Source of the DNA: Mucilaginibacter dorajii
GTDB taxonomy: Bacteria; Bacteroidota; Bacteroidia; Sphingobacteriales; Sphingobacteriaceae
Direction: 5' to 3'
Assembly (NCBI RefSeq): GCF_024808255.1
Contig: NZ_JANTYS010000001.1
Location: 496,001 to 560,000, forward strand
DNA: 64,000 nucleotides
Below are positions 8,189-16,742 of the stretch, in pieces. How positions within the stretch are numbered: position 1 is the first letter of the stretch; each line of letters starts with the position of its first letter. The position numbers and the translations under genes are program-made. Below the pieces are notes generated by a model. That model ran no database searches and had not been told where the DNA came from. It saw only the letters and a list, made by a program, of their open reading frames with translations.

Positions 8189-9437
8189 CCGTTGGTTCAA
8201 CTTGTTTCGCATCCAATGAAGGATTCTTTTTGAAACTTCGCATCGCCATAAAAGTACTCAATAGCATCAGTAAGGCACCTAATATATAAGGCGCGCCCGG
8301 AAAATAGGTTGTTGTATTTTTATGGGTGAAAAGATTAAATACCGAACTCATAAGCAATGGCCCGATAATTACAGCCAAACTACTGATGCCTGCCAGCGAT
8401 CCCTGTAGTTCGCCCTGCTCTTTAGCTGATACAGTGCCTGTGATCATCCCCTGTAATGATGGCCCCGAAATACCGCCAAGGCAATAAGGGATCATAAATA
8501 CGTACATCATCCAGCCCTGTGTTGCAAAAGCGATAAGTGTAAGACCAAGGGTGTAAAATAATAGCCCCGCTATAATGTTTTTCTCCTGTCCAAATTTGGG
8601 GATGGTGTACCTGATCAATCCACCCTGTATCGCTACCAAAATTATACCTATAAAAAAGCCGAGGTATCCAATACTCTTCAACTGCCAATTGAATTTTAAG
8701 GTAACATAAAACGACATTACATACTCAACGGCCTTTTGGCCTATGTAAACCAGCGAAAATGCGGTGATGAGGCTGGTTAACGCCGGGTATTTACCAAGGT
8801 TACGCAATGAACTTATCGGGTTTGATTTTTTCCATTCAAACGGGCGGCGGTTTTCTGCTGCCAGCGATTCAGGGAGTACAAAATAACCATATATTGCGTT
8901 TACAAAGGCAAATGCGGCCGCGGCCATAAAAGGCAATCGCACATTCAGTTCGCCAAGGAAACTGCCCATGGCTATGCCTACAATGAAGCCCACGCCCGAA
9001 GCCGCACCCACCAGGCCAAAATTTGCGGCCCTGTTTTTTCCGGTACTGATATCAGCAATGTAAGCTGTGGCCGTGGATGTACTGGCACCTGTAATGCCGG
9101 CTATTACCCGGCCCACAAATAACCAGGCTATAGTAGGGGCAAAGGCCATAAAAACATAATCGATACCAAAACCTAATAATGAACTTAACAGAACTGGGCG
9201 CCTGCCATAGCGGTCGCTCAGGTTGCCAACTACAGATGAGAAAAGAAATTGCATGGAAGCATACGTGAACGTTAAGTATCCGCTATACTGCGCAGCGGTA
9301 CTTACATCAACATGGCCCAGGGTTTCCAGTAATTTGGGCATCACCGGAATGATAACCGCTAAACCCAACACATCAATAAACAGCGTAACAAATATAAATC
9401 CCAGCGCTGCTGAGTGCTTTTGAGGTTTTTTAGTCAT
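8172..9437 (-). CDS. MFS transporter, TetA/TCR-like drug exporter
   Basis: 421 residues with about 12 hydrophobic segments. The MFS motif A reads [14 protein letters not shown] between TM2 and TM3, the antiporter motif region is [12 protein letters not shown], and D in FVTLFIDVLGLAVIIP is in TM1. These are the features of class TetA-like H+ antiporters, but substrate specificity cannot be predicted. A close paralogue starts 43 bp upstream on the same strand, so the two arose by tandem duplication. It converges with the DUF502 gene and overlaps its end by 17 bp. Confidence 0.88.
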   Translation of the reverse strand: MTKKPQKHSAALGFIFVTLFIDVLGLAVIIPVMPKLLETLGHVDVSTAAQYSGYLTFTYASMQFLFSSVVGNLSDRYGRRPVLLSSLLGFGIDYVFMAFAPTIAWLFVGRVIAGITGASTSTATAYIADISTGKNRAANFGLVGAASGVGFIVGIAMGSFLGELNVRLPFMAAAAFAFVNAIYGYFVLPESLAAENRRPFEWKKSNPISSLRNLGKYPALTSLITAFSLVYIGQKAVEYVMSFYVTLKFNWQLKSIGYLGFFIGIILVAIQGGLIRYTIPKFGQEKNIIAGLLFYTLGLTLIAFATQGWMMYVFMIPYCLGGISGPSLQGMITGTVSAKEQGELQGSLAGISSLAVIIGPLLMSSVFNLFTHKNTTTYFPGAPYILGALLMLLSTFMAMRSFKKNPSLDAKQVEPTATPTH

Positions 9438-9479
9438 TAAATTGATAAAGGTTTAAGCGATGTAAAAGTTTTGGGCCAA

Positions 9480-10742
9480 TTATAATAAATCGGTTACAAT
9501 AGTTTCTTTTGGTTCAAGTTTCTTTGTCTTTTTGAAACTCCTTATGGCGAGCAGCGCAGCTATCAACATTAATAACGCACCCAATATAAAGGGAGCGCCG
9601 GGCACGTAAAGCTTGGTTGTGTTGCGGGTAAAATAGTAAAACAAGGTGGTCATTATCCAGGGGCCAAAAATAGAGCTTAAACTCATTAAACTCGTTAAGC
9701 CGCCCTGCAACTCGCCTTGTTCATTGGCCGGAACCTGGTTTGTCATGGTACCTTGTAGCGCGGGGCCGGCTATACCACCAAGGGCATAAGGGATCATAAA
9801 CGCAAACATCATCCAACTTTTGCTGGCAACGGCAAATAATATTAAACCTAAGCTGTAAAATAGCAAGCCAACCCAAATACTGCGCTCCATTCCAAATTTG
9901 GGCAATATTACGCGAATCAATCCGCCCTGTACAATGGCTATCATCAGGCCTATAAAACCTAAAGAATAACCTACAAGATCTTCGTTCCAGCCAAATTTTT
10001 GAATCGTAAAAAATGTCCATACACTTTGTACCGATTGCGCAGCAAAGTATACCAGGAAGAGTGATGCTGCCAAACCTATAACCGACGGGTATTTTTTAAG
10101 CTGCAATAAAGAACCAAGTGGGTTGGCCCGTTTCCAATCAAAAGGCCGGCGATGATCTAAAGCTAACGACTCGGGTAAAATAAAGAAACCATAAGCTGCA
10201 TTTAATAGAGCCAGTCCCGCTGCGGCAAAAAATGGGTAGTGTACATTCCATTTACCCAAAATTCCACCCAAAACGGGGCCTATGATAAAACCTATACCAA
10301 AAGCAACTCCAATCATTCCAAAGTTTTGAGCCCGTTTTTCTGGTGTGCTGATATCGGCTATATAAGCAGAGGCCGTTGTAAAACTTGCACCGGTAATACC
10401 GGCAATAGTACGCCCTACAAAAAGCCAGCCTATTGAAGGTGCGAAAGCCAGGAAAAGATAATCGACCCCAAAACCTAATAAAGAGGTTAGCAAAACGGGT
10501 CTGCGTCCATATTTATCACTCAGATTACCTATCATAGGCGAGAAAATGAACTGCATTACGGAATAAGCTAATAGCATCAGTCCCGAATAAAGAGAGGCTT
10601 CACTTAATGAGCCGTGTATGAGGTGCTCTATCAGTTTAGGCATTACCGGGATGATAATACCAAAGCCGATAACATCTATAAGCAACGTAACAAAAATAAA
10701 GCCTAATGCAGCCTGTGGTTTGAGTTTGGCAGGTTGGTCCAT
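9480..10742 (-). CDS. MFS transporter, TetA/TCR-like drug exporter (paralogue)
   Basis: 420 residues and strongly similar over its whole length to the next gene downstream. Shared elements are [21 protein letters not shown] in TM1, motif A ([14 protein letters not shown]), [12 protein letters not shown], and a closing [19 protein letters not shown]. It is probably the first gene of a two-gene transcript. No TetR-type regulator is adjacent. Efflux of an organic substrate is the family expectation, and tetracycline resistance should not be inferred from the name. Confidence 0.88.
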   Translation of the reverse strand: MDQPAKLKPQAALGFIFVTLLIDVIGFGIIIPVMPKLIEHLIHGSLSEASLYSGLMLLAYSVMQFIFSPMIGNLSDKYGRRPVLLTSLLGFGVDYLFLAFAPSIGWLFVGRTIAGITGASFTTASAYIADISTPEKRAQNFGMIGVAFGIGFIIGPVLGGILGKWNVHYPFFAAAGLALLNAAYGFFILPESLALDHRRPFDWKRANPLGSLLQLKKYPSVIGLAASLFLVYFAAQSVQSVWTFFTIQKFGWNEDLVGYSLGFIGLMIAIVQGGLIRVILPKFGMERSIWVGLLFYSLGLILFAVASKSWMMFAFMIPYALGGIAGPALQGTMTNQVPANEQGELQGGLTSLMSLSSIFGPWIMTTLFYYFTRNTTKLYVPGAPFILGALLMLIAALLAIRSFKKTKKLEPKETIVTDLL

Positions 10743-11058
10743 AGCCGCAAATTAGTAAAAAGAGTCGGAAAAATAGCGTCAAGAGATTAGAATCGCAGGG
10801 AAAACGCATTTAATTGGGTTAACATAACTTAACATATTTTAGATTAAATATGTTTTAATTATTTGATAATCAGTATATTATATTTAACAAGGTTAACATT
10901 AAACTGATGTGGCGCGCAATTCAGGAAAAAGAATCGCCATCAATCTAATCTAACTTTCTAACGGGTTCTTATTTAGGTATTTTTAACATTATGAAACGTT
11001 GAATCAATATTTATATATTTATAAAATACATTACGACTGACTGAAAAATATACTTATC
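10743..11058. promoter_or_regulatory. Divergent promoter region between MFS and TlpA-like genes
   Basis: 316 bp, strongly AT-rich, with no coding potential. It must hold promoters for the MFS pair (minus) and the TlpA-like gene (plus). AACATAACTTAACAT and ATTAAATATG repeats give several weak inverted repeats, but I cannot assign a promoter motif with confidence. Confidence 0.5.
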
Positions 11059-12996
11059 ATGAAAAAACAGAAACTATTATTGGTTTTGCCGGCCTTATTT
11101 GCGCTGCAAAATACATTTGCCCAAAACTCACTTAAATTATCAGATGCTTTTCCCCGGCCATCGGAAACGGTTAAAATTACCTACGACGCTAAAGGAACAG
11201 CACTTGATGGTAAAAAAGACATCAGTGCCTCGGTGTTTTTTATCGATGGAAAAGATAACCCCGTTGCTGACGTTGATTTTAAACCTAATGGTGCTTTGCT
11301 AACCGGCGAATTTACCGTACCCGCTAACGCTAAGGCTTTTTTTGTTAAAATTGGAAGCGGCGAAGATGTGGATAATAATGCTGAAAAGGGTTATATCTTC
11401 CCGGTTTATAAAGATAAAAAGCCGGTTGCTGGAGCGTATGAGTCTGAGGCTTTTATACTAACCAGCGGACTTGGTACGAGGTTTGGGAAAATAAAAATGG
11501 ATAGTGAGAAGGGAATAGATCTATTTAAAAAGGAAGATGAGGTAAACCCTACAACCGAAAAATTGTTCGGTATACAATATTACTCCGCATTGGCCAAAAA
11601 AAAAGACGCTGAGACCACAGCTTTGCTAAACAACAAAGTGAAAACACTGGAGAAAAGCGATAAGGAAAAAGACTTGTTGCTTGCAGCGTATATCTTGAAC
11701 TGGACAAAACAATCAGCATCTGCCGATTCATTAGGTAAGGTTATTCAAACTAAATTCCCCAAAGGCGAGTCGGTTTATAATGAAACTGCAATGGCCATTT
11801 ATCAGCAAAAAGATCTGGACAAAAAAGATTCGTTGTACCAGGCTTACGAGAAGGAATTCCCCTCAAAGCTGAACGAGAAAAACGGTATGCTTGATTATGC
11901 CCGTGCCGAACTGGCCACAGGCTTTTTGCAAAAAGGCGATAACGCAAAATTTAACATCTACGCGGGTAAGGTTCAAACTAAAACAAACCTGGCCGCTGCT
12001 TACAACAACTCGGCCTATGAATGGGCTAAAACCGGCGAAAAGCTGGATGCAGCAGAAAAACTGTCGAAGCAATCGTTGGATATTATGGCCGATCAGGTTA
12101 AAAATCCGCAGCCGGCTTTATATACATCGCCCAGGGCGGCCGCGAAAAATGCAAAGGCATCTTACGATATGTATGCCGATACCTACGCATTTATTTTGTA
12201 TAAAGAAAAGAAGTACGACGAAGCTTTAAAATATCAAAAAGAGGTATACGCTACCAATACTTATAATGACCCCGAGATAAACGAACATTATGTGTTGATT
12301 TTAAACGCGCTTGGTAAATACGCCGAGTCAAAACCGGTAATTGAAAGCGCGTTGAAAGATGGTAAGGGAACTGAAATCTTAAAGGCCGAATTGAAAAAGG
12401 CTTATGTTGGAGTGAAGGGGAGTGAAGCAGGTTACGATGAATATCTTACATCACTTACCAATTTTGCCAAAAACAAAAAACGCGAAGAGCTAACCAAACA
12501 AATGATCAATCAACCTGCGTTGCCATTTGCATTGAAAGATTTTGAAGGTAACACCGTTTCACTGGCAAGTTTGAAAGGCAAAGTTGTTATAGTTGATTTT
12601 TGGGCAACCTGGTGCGGCCCTTGTAAAGCATCGTTCCCCGGCATGCAAACAGCGGTAAATAAATATAAGGACGATGCCGATGTGAAGTTTTTATTTGTTG
12701 ACACTTGGGAAAACGGCGACAACTATACCGATGGTGTAAAGAAATTTATAGCCGATAAAAAATATACCTTTTATGTTTTACTTGATGAAAAAGGTGCTGA
12801 TGGCAGGCAATCAAAGGTGGTATCGCAATTTGGGGTAAGTGGTATTCCTACCAAATTTATCATTGATAAAAGCGGTAACATTCGCTTTAAAGTAGTAGGC
12901 TTTGATGGCTCGGCCGATGGTTTGGTTGATGAGGTAAGCGCTATGATAGATCTGGCTAAAGAGCCGGCGATTGCATCGCCTGAGAAAAGCAAATAA
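11059..12996 (+). CDS. Exported TlpA-type thioredoxin protein with long helical N-terminal region
   Basis: 645 residues. There is a signal peptide (residues 1-21, ending TFAQ). Residues ~25-125 look like a beta-rich domain. Residues ~150-480 are helical with TPR-like pairs (AAAYNNSAYEWAKTGEKLDA, YADTYAFILYKEKKYDEALK). A thioredoxin/AhpC-TSA domain follows at ~495-635 with the WCGPCK active site (C519, C522) and cis-Pro in GIPTKFII. Such proteins reduce disulphides or heme-related partners in the periplasm. The TPR part probably selects a protein partner. No cytochrome-biogenesis neighbours are visible, so the partner is unknown. It stands alone in its transcript. Confidence 0.85.
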   Translation: MKKQKLLLVLPALFALQNTFAQNSLKLSDAFPRPSETVKITYDAKGTALDGKKDISASVFFIDGKDNPVADVDFKPNGALLTGEFTVPANAKAFFVKIGSGEDVDNNAEKGYIFPVYKDKKPVAGAYESEAFILTSGLGTRFGKIKMDSEKGIDLFKKEDEVNPTTEKLFGIQYYSALAKKKDAETTALLNNKVKTLEKSDKEKDLLLAAYILNWTKQSASADSLGKVIQTKFPKGESVYNETAMAIYQQKDLDKKDSLYQAYEKEFPSKLNEKNGMLDYARAELATGFLQKGDNAKFNIYAGKVQTKTNLAAAYNNSAYEWAKTGEKLDAAEKLSKQSLDIMADQVKNPQPALYTSPRAAAKNAKASYDMYADTYAFILYKEKKYDEALKYQKEVYATNTYNDPEINEHYVLILNALGKYAESKPVIESALKDGKGTEILKAELKKAYVGVKGSEAGYDEYLTSLTNFAKNKKREELTKQMINQPALPFALKDFEGNTVSLASLKGKVVIVDFWATWCGPCKASFPGMQTAVNKYKDDADVKFLFVDTWENGDNYTDGVKKFIADKKYTFYVLLDEKGADGRQSKVVSQFGVSGIPTKFIIDKSGNIRFKVVGFDGSADGLVDEVSAMIDLAKEPAIASPEKSK

Positions 12997-13102
12997 GGTG
13001 TGTTGAATATCGGTACTTAGTAAAAATAAAAATCGTCCTTGCGAGTTTAAAAATCCGGAGGAATCTGAAGGTGTAAATGACGTAACAACTATCCTCTCCA
13101 CC

Positions 13103-13196
13103 CTGTCATGCTGAGGCACGAAGCATCTATTAGCGAACTTTACAGGGCGAATAGGAATGGCGTAGAATAGATCCTTCACTGCGTTCAGGATGACAG
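13103..13196. repeat. Palindromic repeat, CTGAGGCACGAAG type
   Basis: The left end CTGTCATGCTGAGGCACGAA pairs imperfectly with the right end CACTGCGTTCAGGATGACAG. A second copy of this type lies at 40478-40564. Confidence 0.75.
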
Positions 13197-13210
13197 ATCT
13201 TTTAAAAGAC

Positions 13211-13295
13211 GTCATGGGTAGGAGGCACGACGAAGCAATCCCCTACTTACAGAGCGAATCTGTAAATAGGGGATTACTTCGTTTCTGCCTATGAC
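13211..13295. repeat. REP-like palindrome, GTCATTGCGAGG family (diverged)
   Basis: GTCATGGGTAGGAGGCACGA at the left and TTCGTTTCTGCCTATGAC at the right bracket CAATCCCCTA...TAGGGGATTA arms and a short centre containing the family signature CAGAGCGAAT. Confidence 0.75.
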
Positions 13296-13311
13296 AAATA
13301 TAAAAATTTAT

Positions 13312-13396
13312 GTCATTGCGAGCGCAGCGCGGCAATCTCGTAGCCCTACAGAGCGAATATGCATGGCTACGAGATTGCTTCGTTCCTACCCATGAC
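13312..13396. repeat. REP-like palindrome, GTCATTGCGAGG family
   Basis: Ends GTCATTGCGAGCG and CGTTCCTACCCATGAC. Inner arms GGCAATCTCGTAGCC and GGCTACGAGATTGC flank a CTACAGAGCGAATATGCAT centre. Confidence 0.8.
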
Positions 13397-13427
13397 GTTT
13401 TTAAAAATTCGCATGAACGTTGGCCAC

Positions 13428-13571
13428 GACTCACCCGGTCTACGCTTCGCTGGACCACCCTCTCTCCGGCTAAAGCCGCAAAGAGGGTAGGGAAAATAAA
13501 ACCTTTTTAGCCCCTCTATGCGACGCAGTCGGAGAGAGGGGCAGACGGGCGTAGCCTCGTCGGGGTGAGTC
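13428..13571. repeat. Long imperfect palindrome, GACTCACCC ends
   Basis: Outer arms GACTCACCCGGTCTACG and GGCGTAGCCTCGTCGGGGTGAGTC region pair. Inner arms CCCTCTCTCCG and CGGAGAGAGGGG also pair around a GGGAAAATAAAACCTTTTTA centre. It resembles the CCCCTCT-type elements at 48680-48787 and 56381-56490. Confidence 0.7.
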
Positions 13572-13661
13572 GTCTGCACCCGGTTTACGTCATGCTTTCC
13601 TTCACAGTCCGCGGATTTTACTCCTCGCAATGACAAGTGGCGATGTTATCATTTTTGCCTA

Positions 13662-13743
13662 TGGTCGGTATTTTCACCGCACCACGCCAAAGTTTTACGT
13701 ATCACAACGGCGTACGTGAGTGGTGCGGTGAAAACACCGACCA
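13662..13743. repeat. Inverted repeat with 24-bp arms
   Basis: Arms 13662-13685 (starts TGGTCGGTATTTTCACC) and 13720-13743 (ends AACACCGACCA) match in reverse complement with one mismatch. The loop of about 34 bp contains a further ACGTA/TACGT pair. Confidence 0.8.
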
Positions 13744-13776
13744 CAAGCTGAATAAAAACTGTGTTGTTGCAAACCC

Positions 13777-13809
13777 AGACTTACGAAGTTTTTAAAACTT
13801 CGTAAGTCT
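13777..13809. repeat. 33-bp palindrome AGACTTACGAAG / CTTCGTAAGTCT
   Basis: Arms AGACTTACGAAGTTTT and AAAACTTCGTAAGTCT meet around one central T. A second copy with one changed base is at 27107-27139. It could act as a bidirectional hairpin. Confidence 0.85.
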
Positions 13810-13865
13810 CTCTTCACTTTGCAGAGTCAGAGGGTTTTGTCACTCTCAATGACGATTTTTCAACC

Positions 13866-14573
13866 TTAAAAATTCGGTTTCAATACATATTTGTTATAGA
13901 AACGGGTAATATGATCAACCGCTTCTTCGGCGGTATCAACTACACGGTATAGGTTTAAATCGTCGGGATTGATGTTGTGCTGATCATTCAGCATTTTATC
14001 TTCAATCCAGCTAAATAAACCTTTCCAGTAATCAATACCCACAAATATGATAGGGAAGCGGGCAATTTTGCCGGTTTGGATAAGGGTCATGGCTTCAAAA
14101 GATTCGTCCATAGTGCCAAAGCCACCAGGAAGGATGATAAAGCCTTGTGAATATTTCATGAACATTACCTTGCGGATAAAGAAGTAATCAAACTCCATAA
14201 TCTTATCCCGGTCAATATATTTATTGTGGAATTGCTCAAATGGCAACTCAATGTTTAAACCTACCGATTTACCGCCCGCCTCATAGGCGCCTTTATTGGC
14301 AGCCTCCATAATACCAGGGCCACCGCCAGATATTACGCCGTAGCCATGCTCAGTAAGCAGACGGGCGGTTTCTTCGGCCAGTTTGTAGTAGTTATTATCG
14401 TTGTGGGTACGTGCCGATCCAAAAATGGATACACATGGGCCTATTTTAGCCAGTTTTTCAAAGCCATCAACAAATTCGGCCATTATTTTAAAAATCTGCC
14501 AGCTATCGGTTACCTTAATTTCCTGCCAGTTTTTGTTCTCAAATGCTTGTCTTATTTTATCTTCTCCTGTCAT
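13866..14573 (-). CDS. LOG-family (TIGR00730) nucleotide phosphoribohydrolase
   Basis: 235 residues. A Rossmann-like domain carries the family motifs FGSARTHNDNNYYKLA at the N-terminal half, SGGGPGIMEAANKGAYEAGG, and PGGFGTMDESFE, the PGGxGTxxE motif that binds the phosphate and holds the catalytic Glu. Family members hydrolyse cytokinin riboside 5'-monophosphates or purine nucleotide monophosphates. In non-plant-associated bacteria the latter or another nucleotide is likely. The first ~50 residues form an extra helical segment. Reiterated AGTCCGGA motifs begin 12 bp upstream of the start codon. Confidence 0.92.
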   Translation of the reverse strand: MTGEDKIRQAFENKNWQEIKVTDSWQIFKIMAEFVDGFEKLAKIGPCVSIFGSARTHNDNNYYKLAEETARLLTEHGYGVISGGGPGIMEAANKGAYEAGGKSVGLNIELPFEQFHNKYIDRDKIMEFDYFFIRKVMFMKYSQGFIILPGGFGTMDESFEAMTLIQTGKIARFPIIFVGIDYWKGLFSWIEDKMLNDQHNINPDDLNLYRVVDTAEEAVDHITRFYNKYVLKPNF

Positions 14574-14585
14574 ATGTTGTGTTTT

Positions 14586-14842
14586 AGTCCGGAAGTCCGA
14601 GAAGTCGGGAAGTCCGGAAGATTTTTTTTTGTCCGGAAAGTCGGGAAGTCCGAAAGTCCGGAAGTGTTTAGTTTTTTAGTTTGAAGACCCGGTAAATTCC
14701 GAAACTTCGTGGTTATTAATACTTGTAAAAATTATTTATGTTTCATTATTGATGCAATTTATAAACGCTTTGCAGGTAAACTTCTAATCTTCCCGACTTT
14801 ACTGACTTTCGGACTTTCCGACTTCAATTACTTTCGGACTTG
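14586..14842. repeat. Intergenic module with inverted arms of reiterated AGTCCGGA motifs
   Basis: Left arm 14586-14666 consists of repeated AGTCCGGA, AGTCCGAG, AGTCGGGA and AGTCCGAA units of 8-9 nt. Right arm 14789-14842 carries the complement (CTTCCCGACTTT, GACTTTCGGACTTTCCGACT). The right arm lies inside the 3' end of the converging symporter gene. About 120 bp of AT-rich DNA separates the arms. Confidence 0.85.
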
Positions 14843-16295
14843 AGCTTACCCATAGCCCAACAAATGTAATTAATCCGTTAACAATGATAAGCTCATTGCT
14901 AAAAACATAGCCTCCTAAAAGTATTTTTGACTCAGCGTTTAGAAAGTAGCATATTGCAGGCGACGCAACGCAAATAAAAGGTACCAGTTTATCCCTTACC
15001 TGCCGGTTACTCACAAACAAGCCAAAGGAGTACAAGCCCAGTAATGGTCCATAGGTATAGGATGCTACGGCAAATATGGCGCTTACCACGGCGTCGTTAT
15101 TAATTGCGTTAAATATAATGATGGTTAAAAACATCAGTCCCGAAAAGGCGATATGTACCGCATGGCGGGTGCCAACCATTTTTTTGCTGTTGATATCGGC
15201 CTTTTTGTTGAAGCCTAAAAAGTCGACACAAAAAGAGGTGGTTAAGGCGGTTAATGCAGAATCTGTAGTGGCAAACGTGGCCGCCGTTAAACCTAACATG
15301 AAAACCATCGCGGGCATAATGCCCAGGTATTTAAGGGCGATGGTAGGGTATAGGTAGTCGGTTTTTTCCACGTGGATGCCGTATTTATTGGCATACATCC
15401 AAAGTAAGGCACCCACACTTAAAAAGAAAATGTTGATTACCACAAACACGCTTGTAAAGCTGAACATGTTTTTCTGCGCCTCTTTAATGTTCTTTAAACT
15501 CAGGTTTTTTTGCATCAGGTCCTGGTCAAGCCCCGTCATTCCTACGGTGATAAATAAACCGCCCAAAAACGCTTTGGTAAAATGGAATTTGCTGCTCAAA
15601 AAGTCATTAAAGAAAAAGATCTTGGCGTAACTGCTGTTTTTTATTGCATCGGCCGCTTCAAAAATATTCATATGCAGGCTACTGCAAATGAAGTAGATTG
15701 ACAGAAAAACCGATAGCACCAGGAAAAACGTTTGCAGGCTATCGGTAATAATAATGGTTTTTAACCCGCCTTTAAACGTGTACGACCAAATGAGCAGCAA
15801 GCAAATAAGTACGGTTACTGCGAAGGGAATATGATAACTATCAAAAATAAACTTCTGTAACACGATCACCACTAAATAAAGCCTGAATGCCGAACCTATT
15901 ACCCTGCTGATTAAAAAGATACCCGCCGCGGTTTTATAGCTCCAGGTACCCAAAGCACCCTCAATGTAGCTGTAAATGGAAGTGAGTTTTAGCCTGTAAT
16001 AAAGCGGAAGTAAAACAGTGGCTATGATGATAAAGCCTGCAGCGTTACCCAGTACAAATTGAAAGTAGGAAAATTGGTCGCCGGATGGCGCGCCTACCTT
16101 GCCAGGTACCGAAATAAAAGTTACACCGCTAAGCGCTGTGCCAATCATGCCAAAGGCCACCAGGTACCACTTGGAGTTACGGTTGGCCACAAAAAAAGTA
16201 TCGTTATCTGCCGATTTTTTTGAAGTAAGCCAGGAGATCACCAACAGCACCAAAAAATAACCGATTATAAAAGAAAGTAATACTCCAGGCGACAT
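14799..16295 (-). CDS. Sodium:solute symporter family protein
   Basis: About 498 residues with 13 likely membrane segments. The start MSPGVLLSFIIGYFLVLLVI (16295) is chosen because TM1 begins there. The longer frame to 16370 would begin with residues encoded by repeat DNA (FTDFRTKNT). SSS features include FVANRNSKWYLVAFGMIGTALSG (TM1-2, Na+ site) and SRVIGSAFRLYLVV. The substrate is unknown. The last ~14 residues (SSPKVIEVGKSESQ) are encoded by the right arm of a reiterated intergenic repeat, so the original C-terminus has been replaced or extended. Confidence 0.9.
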   Translation of the reverse strand: MSPGVLLSFIIGYFLVLLVISWLTSKKSADNDTFFVANRNSKWYLVAFGMIGTALSGVTFISVPGKVGAPSGDQFSYFQFVLGNAAGFIIIATVLLPLYYRLKLTSIYSYIEGALGTWSYKTAAGIFLISRVIGSAFRLYLVVIVLQKFIFDSYHIPFAVTVLICLLLIWSYTFKGGLKTIIITDSLQTFFLVLSVFLSIYFICSSLHMNIFEAADAIKNSSYAKIFFFNDFLSSKFHFTKAFLGGLFITVGMTGLDQDLMQKNLSLKNIKEAQKNMFSFTSVFVVINIFFLSVGALLWMYANKYGIHVEKTDYLYPTIALKYLGIMPAMVFMLGLTAATFATTDSALTALTTSFCVDFLGFNKKADINSKKMVGTRHAVHIAFSGLMFLTIIIFNAINNDAVVSAIFAVASYTYGPLLGLYSFGLFVSNRQVRDKLVPFICVASPAICYFLNAESKILLGGYVFSNELIIVNGLITFVGLWVSSSPKVIEVGKSESQ

Positions 16296-16427
16296 ATACG
16301 TGTTTTTAGTCCGAAAGTCGGTGAAGTCCGAAAGTCCGGAAGGTACTTTGCAAAGTACAGAAGAAATCAAATAATCACAAACTTAATGTTAGGCAGAAAT
16401 TGACACTCCTTTGCATGATTAAACCAT

Positions 16428-16507
16428 GTCATTGCGAGGAACGAAGCAATCGCGAACTTTACAGAGCGGATTTGTACGCGCGCGATTGCTTCGTTCCTAC
16501 CCATGAC
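16428..16507. repeat. REP-like palindrome, GTCATTGCGAGG family
   Basis: GTCATTGCGAGGAACGAAGC at the left, GCTTCGTTCCTACCCATGAC at the right, with centre CTTTACAGAGCGGATTTGTA. Confidence 0.85.
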
Positions 16508-16518
16508 AAGTCCACCAT

Positions 16519-16599
16519 GTCATTGCGAGGCACGAAGCAATCGCATGCTATACAGGGCGGATCTGCACAGTTCGCGATTGCTTCGTTCCTCGCAATGAC
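16519..16599. repeat. REP-like palindrome, GTCATTGCGAGG family
   Basis: Near-perfect ends GTCATTGCGAGGCACGAAGC and GCTTCGTTCCTCGCAATGAC, with centre TATACAGGGCGGATCTGCAC. It follows the previous copy by 11 bp in the same orientation. Confidence 0.88.
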
Positions 16600-16742
16600 A
16601 TAGCTTTATGTTGTCATTCCACCTTCAGAATTTCGCGAAATTTTACAACTCGCAATGACATAATTTTATATTGCTTATTCAAAGTGAGATCAAAAAGCTT
16701 TCGGACTTTCCCGACTTTCCAGACTTCCCGACCTCTTTCCCC

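Larger units (their letters stand above)
12997..13865. repeat. 869-bp gene-free region packed with unrelated palindromes
   Basis: No credible gene. I see, in order: a GTCATGCTGAGGC...GATGACAG element (13103-13196), two REP-like elements (13211-13295, 13312-13396), a GACTCACCC...GGGTGAGTC element (13428-13571), a 24-bp inverted repeat (13662-13743) and a 33-bp perfect-type palindrome (13777-13809). Open frames in this area are shadows created by the repeats. The 3' ends of two converging genes face it. Confidence 0.85.
16296..16742. repeat. Repeat-filled gap between symporter and flavoprotein genes
   Basis: 447 bp without genes. It has the order: arm of AGTCCGAAAGTC units (16308-16343), two REP-like palindromes (16428-16507 and 16519-16599), a diverged half copy (TTTTACAACTCGCAATGACA, near 16642-16661) and the inverted arm (16698-16733, CTTTCGGACTTTCCCGAC). 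It must also hold the promoter of the symporter. Confidence 0.85.

Noticed and set aside
8172..10742. Tetracycline resistance genes
   Set aside because: Only general TetA-like MFS motifs are seen. There is no TetR partner, and substrate cannot be inferred.
13310..13636. Open frames of 60-90 codons in the repeat region on both strands
   Set aside because: They are translations of REP-like palindromes (for example MSLRAQRGNL). The same peptides arise wherever the repeat occurs.
13103..13809. CRISPR array in the repeat-rich gap
   Set aside because: The repeats are of different types, are palindromes of ~80 bp, and show no regular spacer spacing. No cas gene is present.
16296..16370. Longer N-terminus for the sodium:solute symporter
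   Set aside because: The 25 extra codons are translated from the AGTCCGAAAGTC repeat arm, and TM1 starts directly after the inner ATG.
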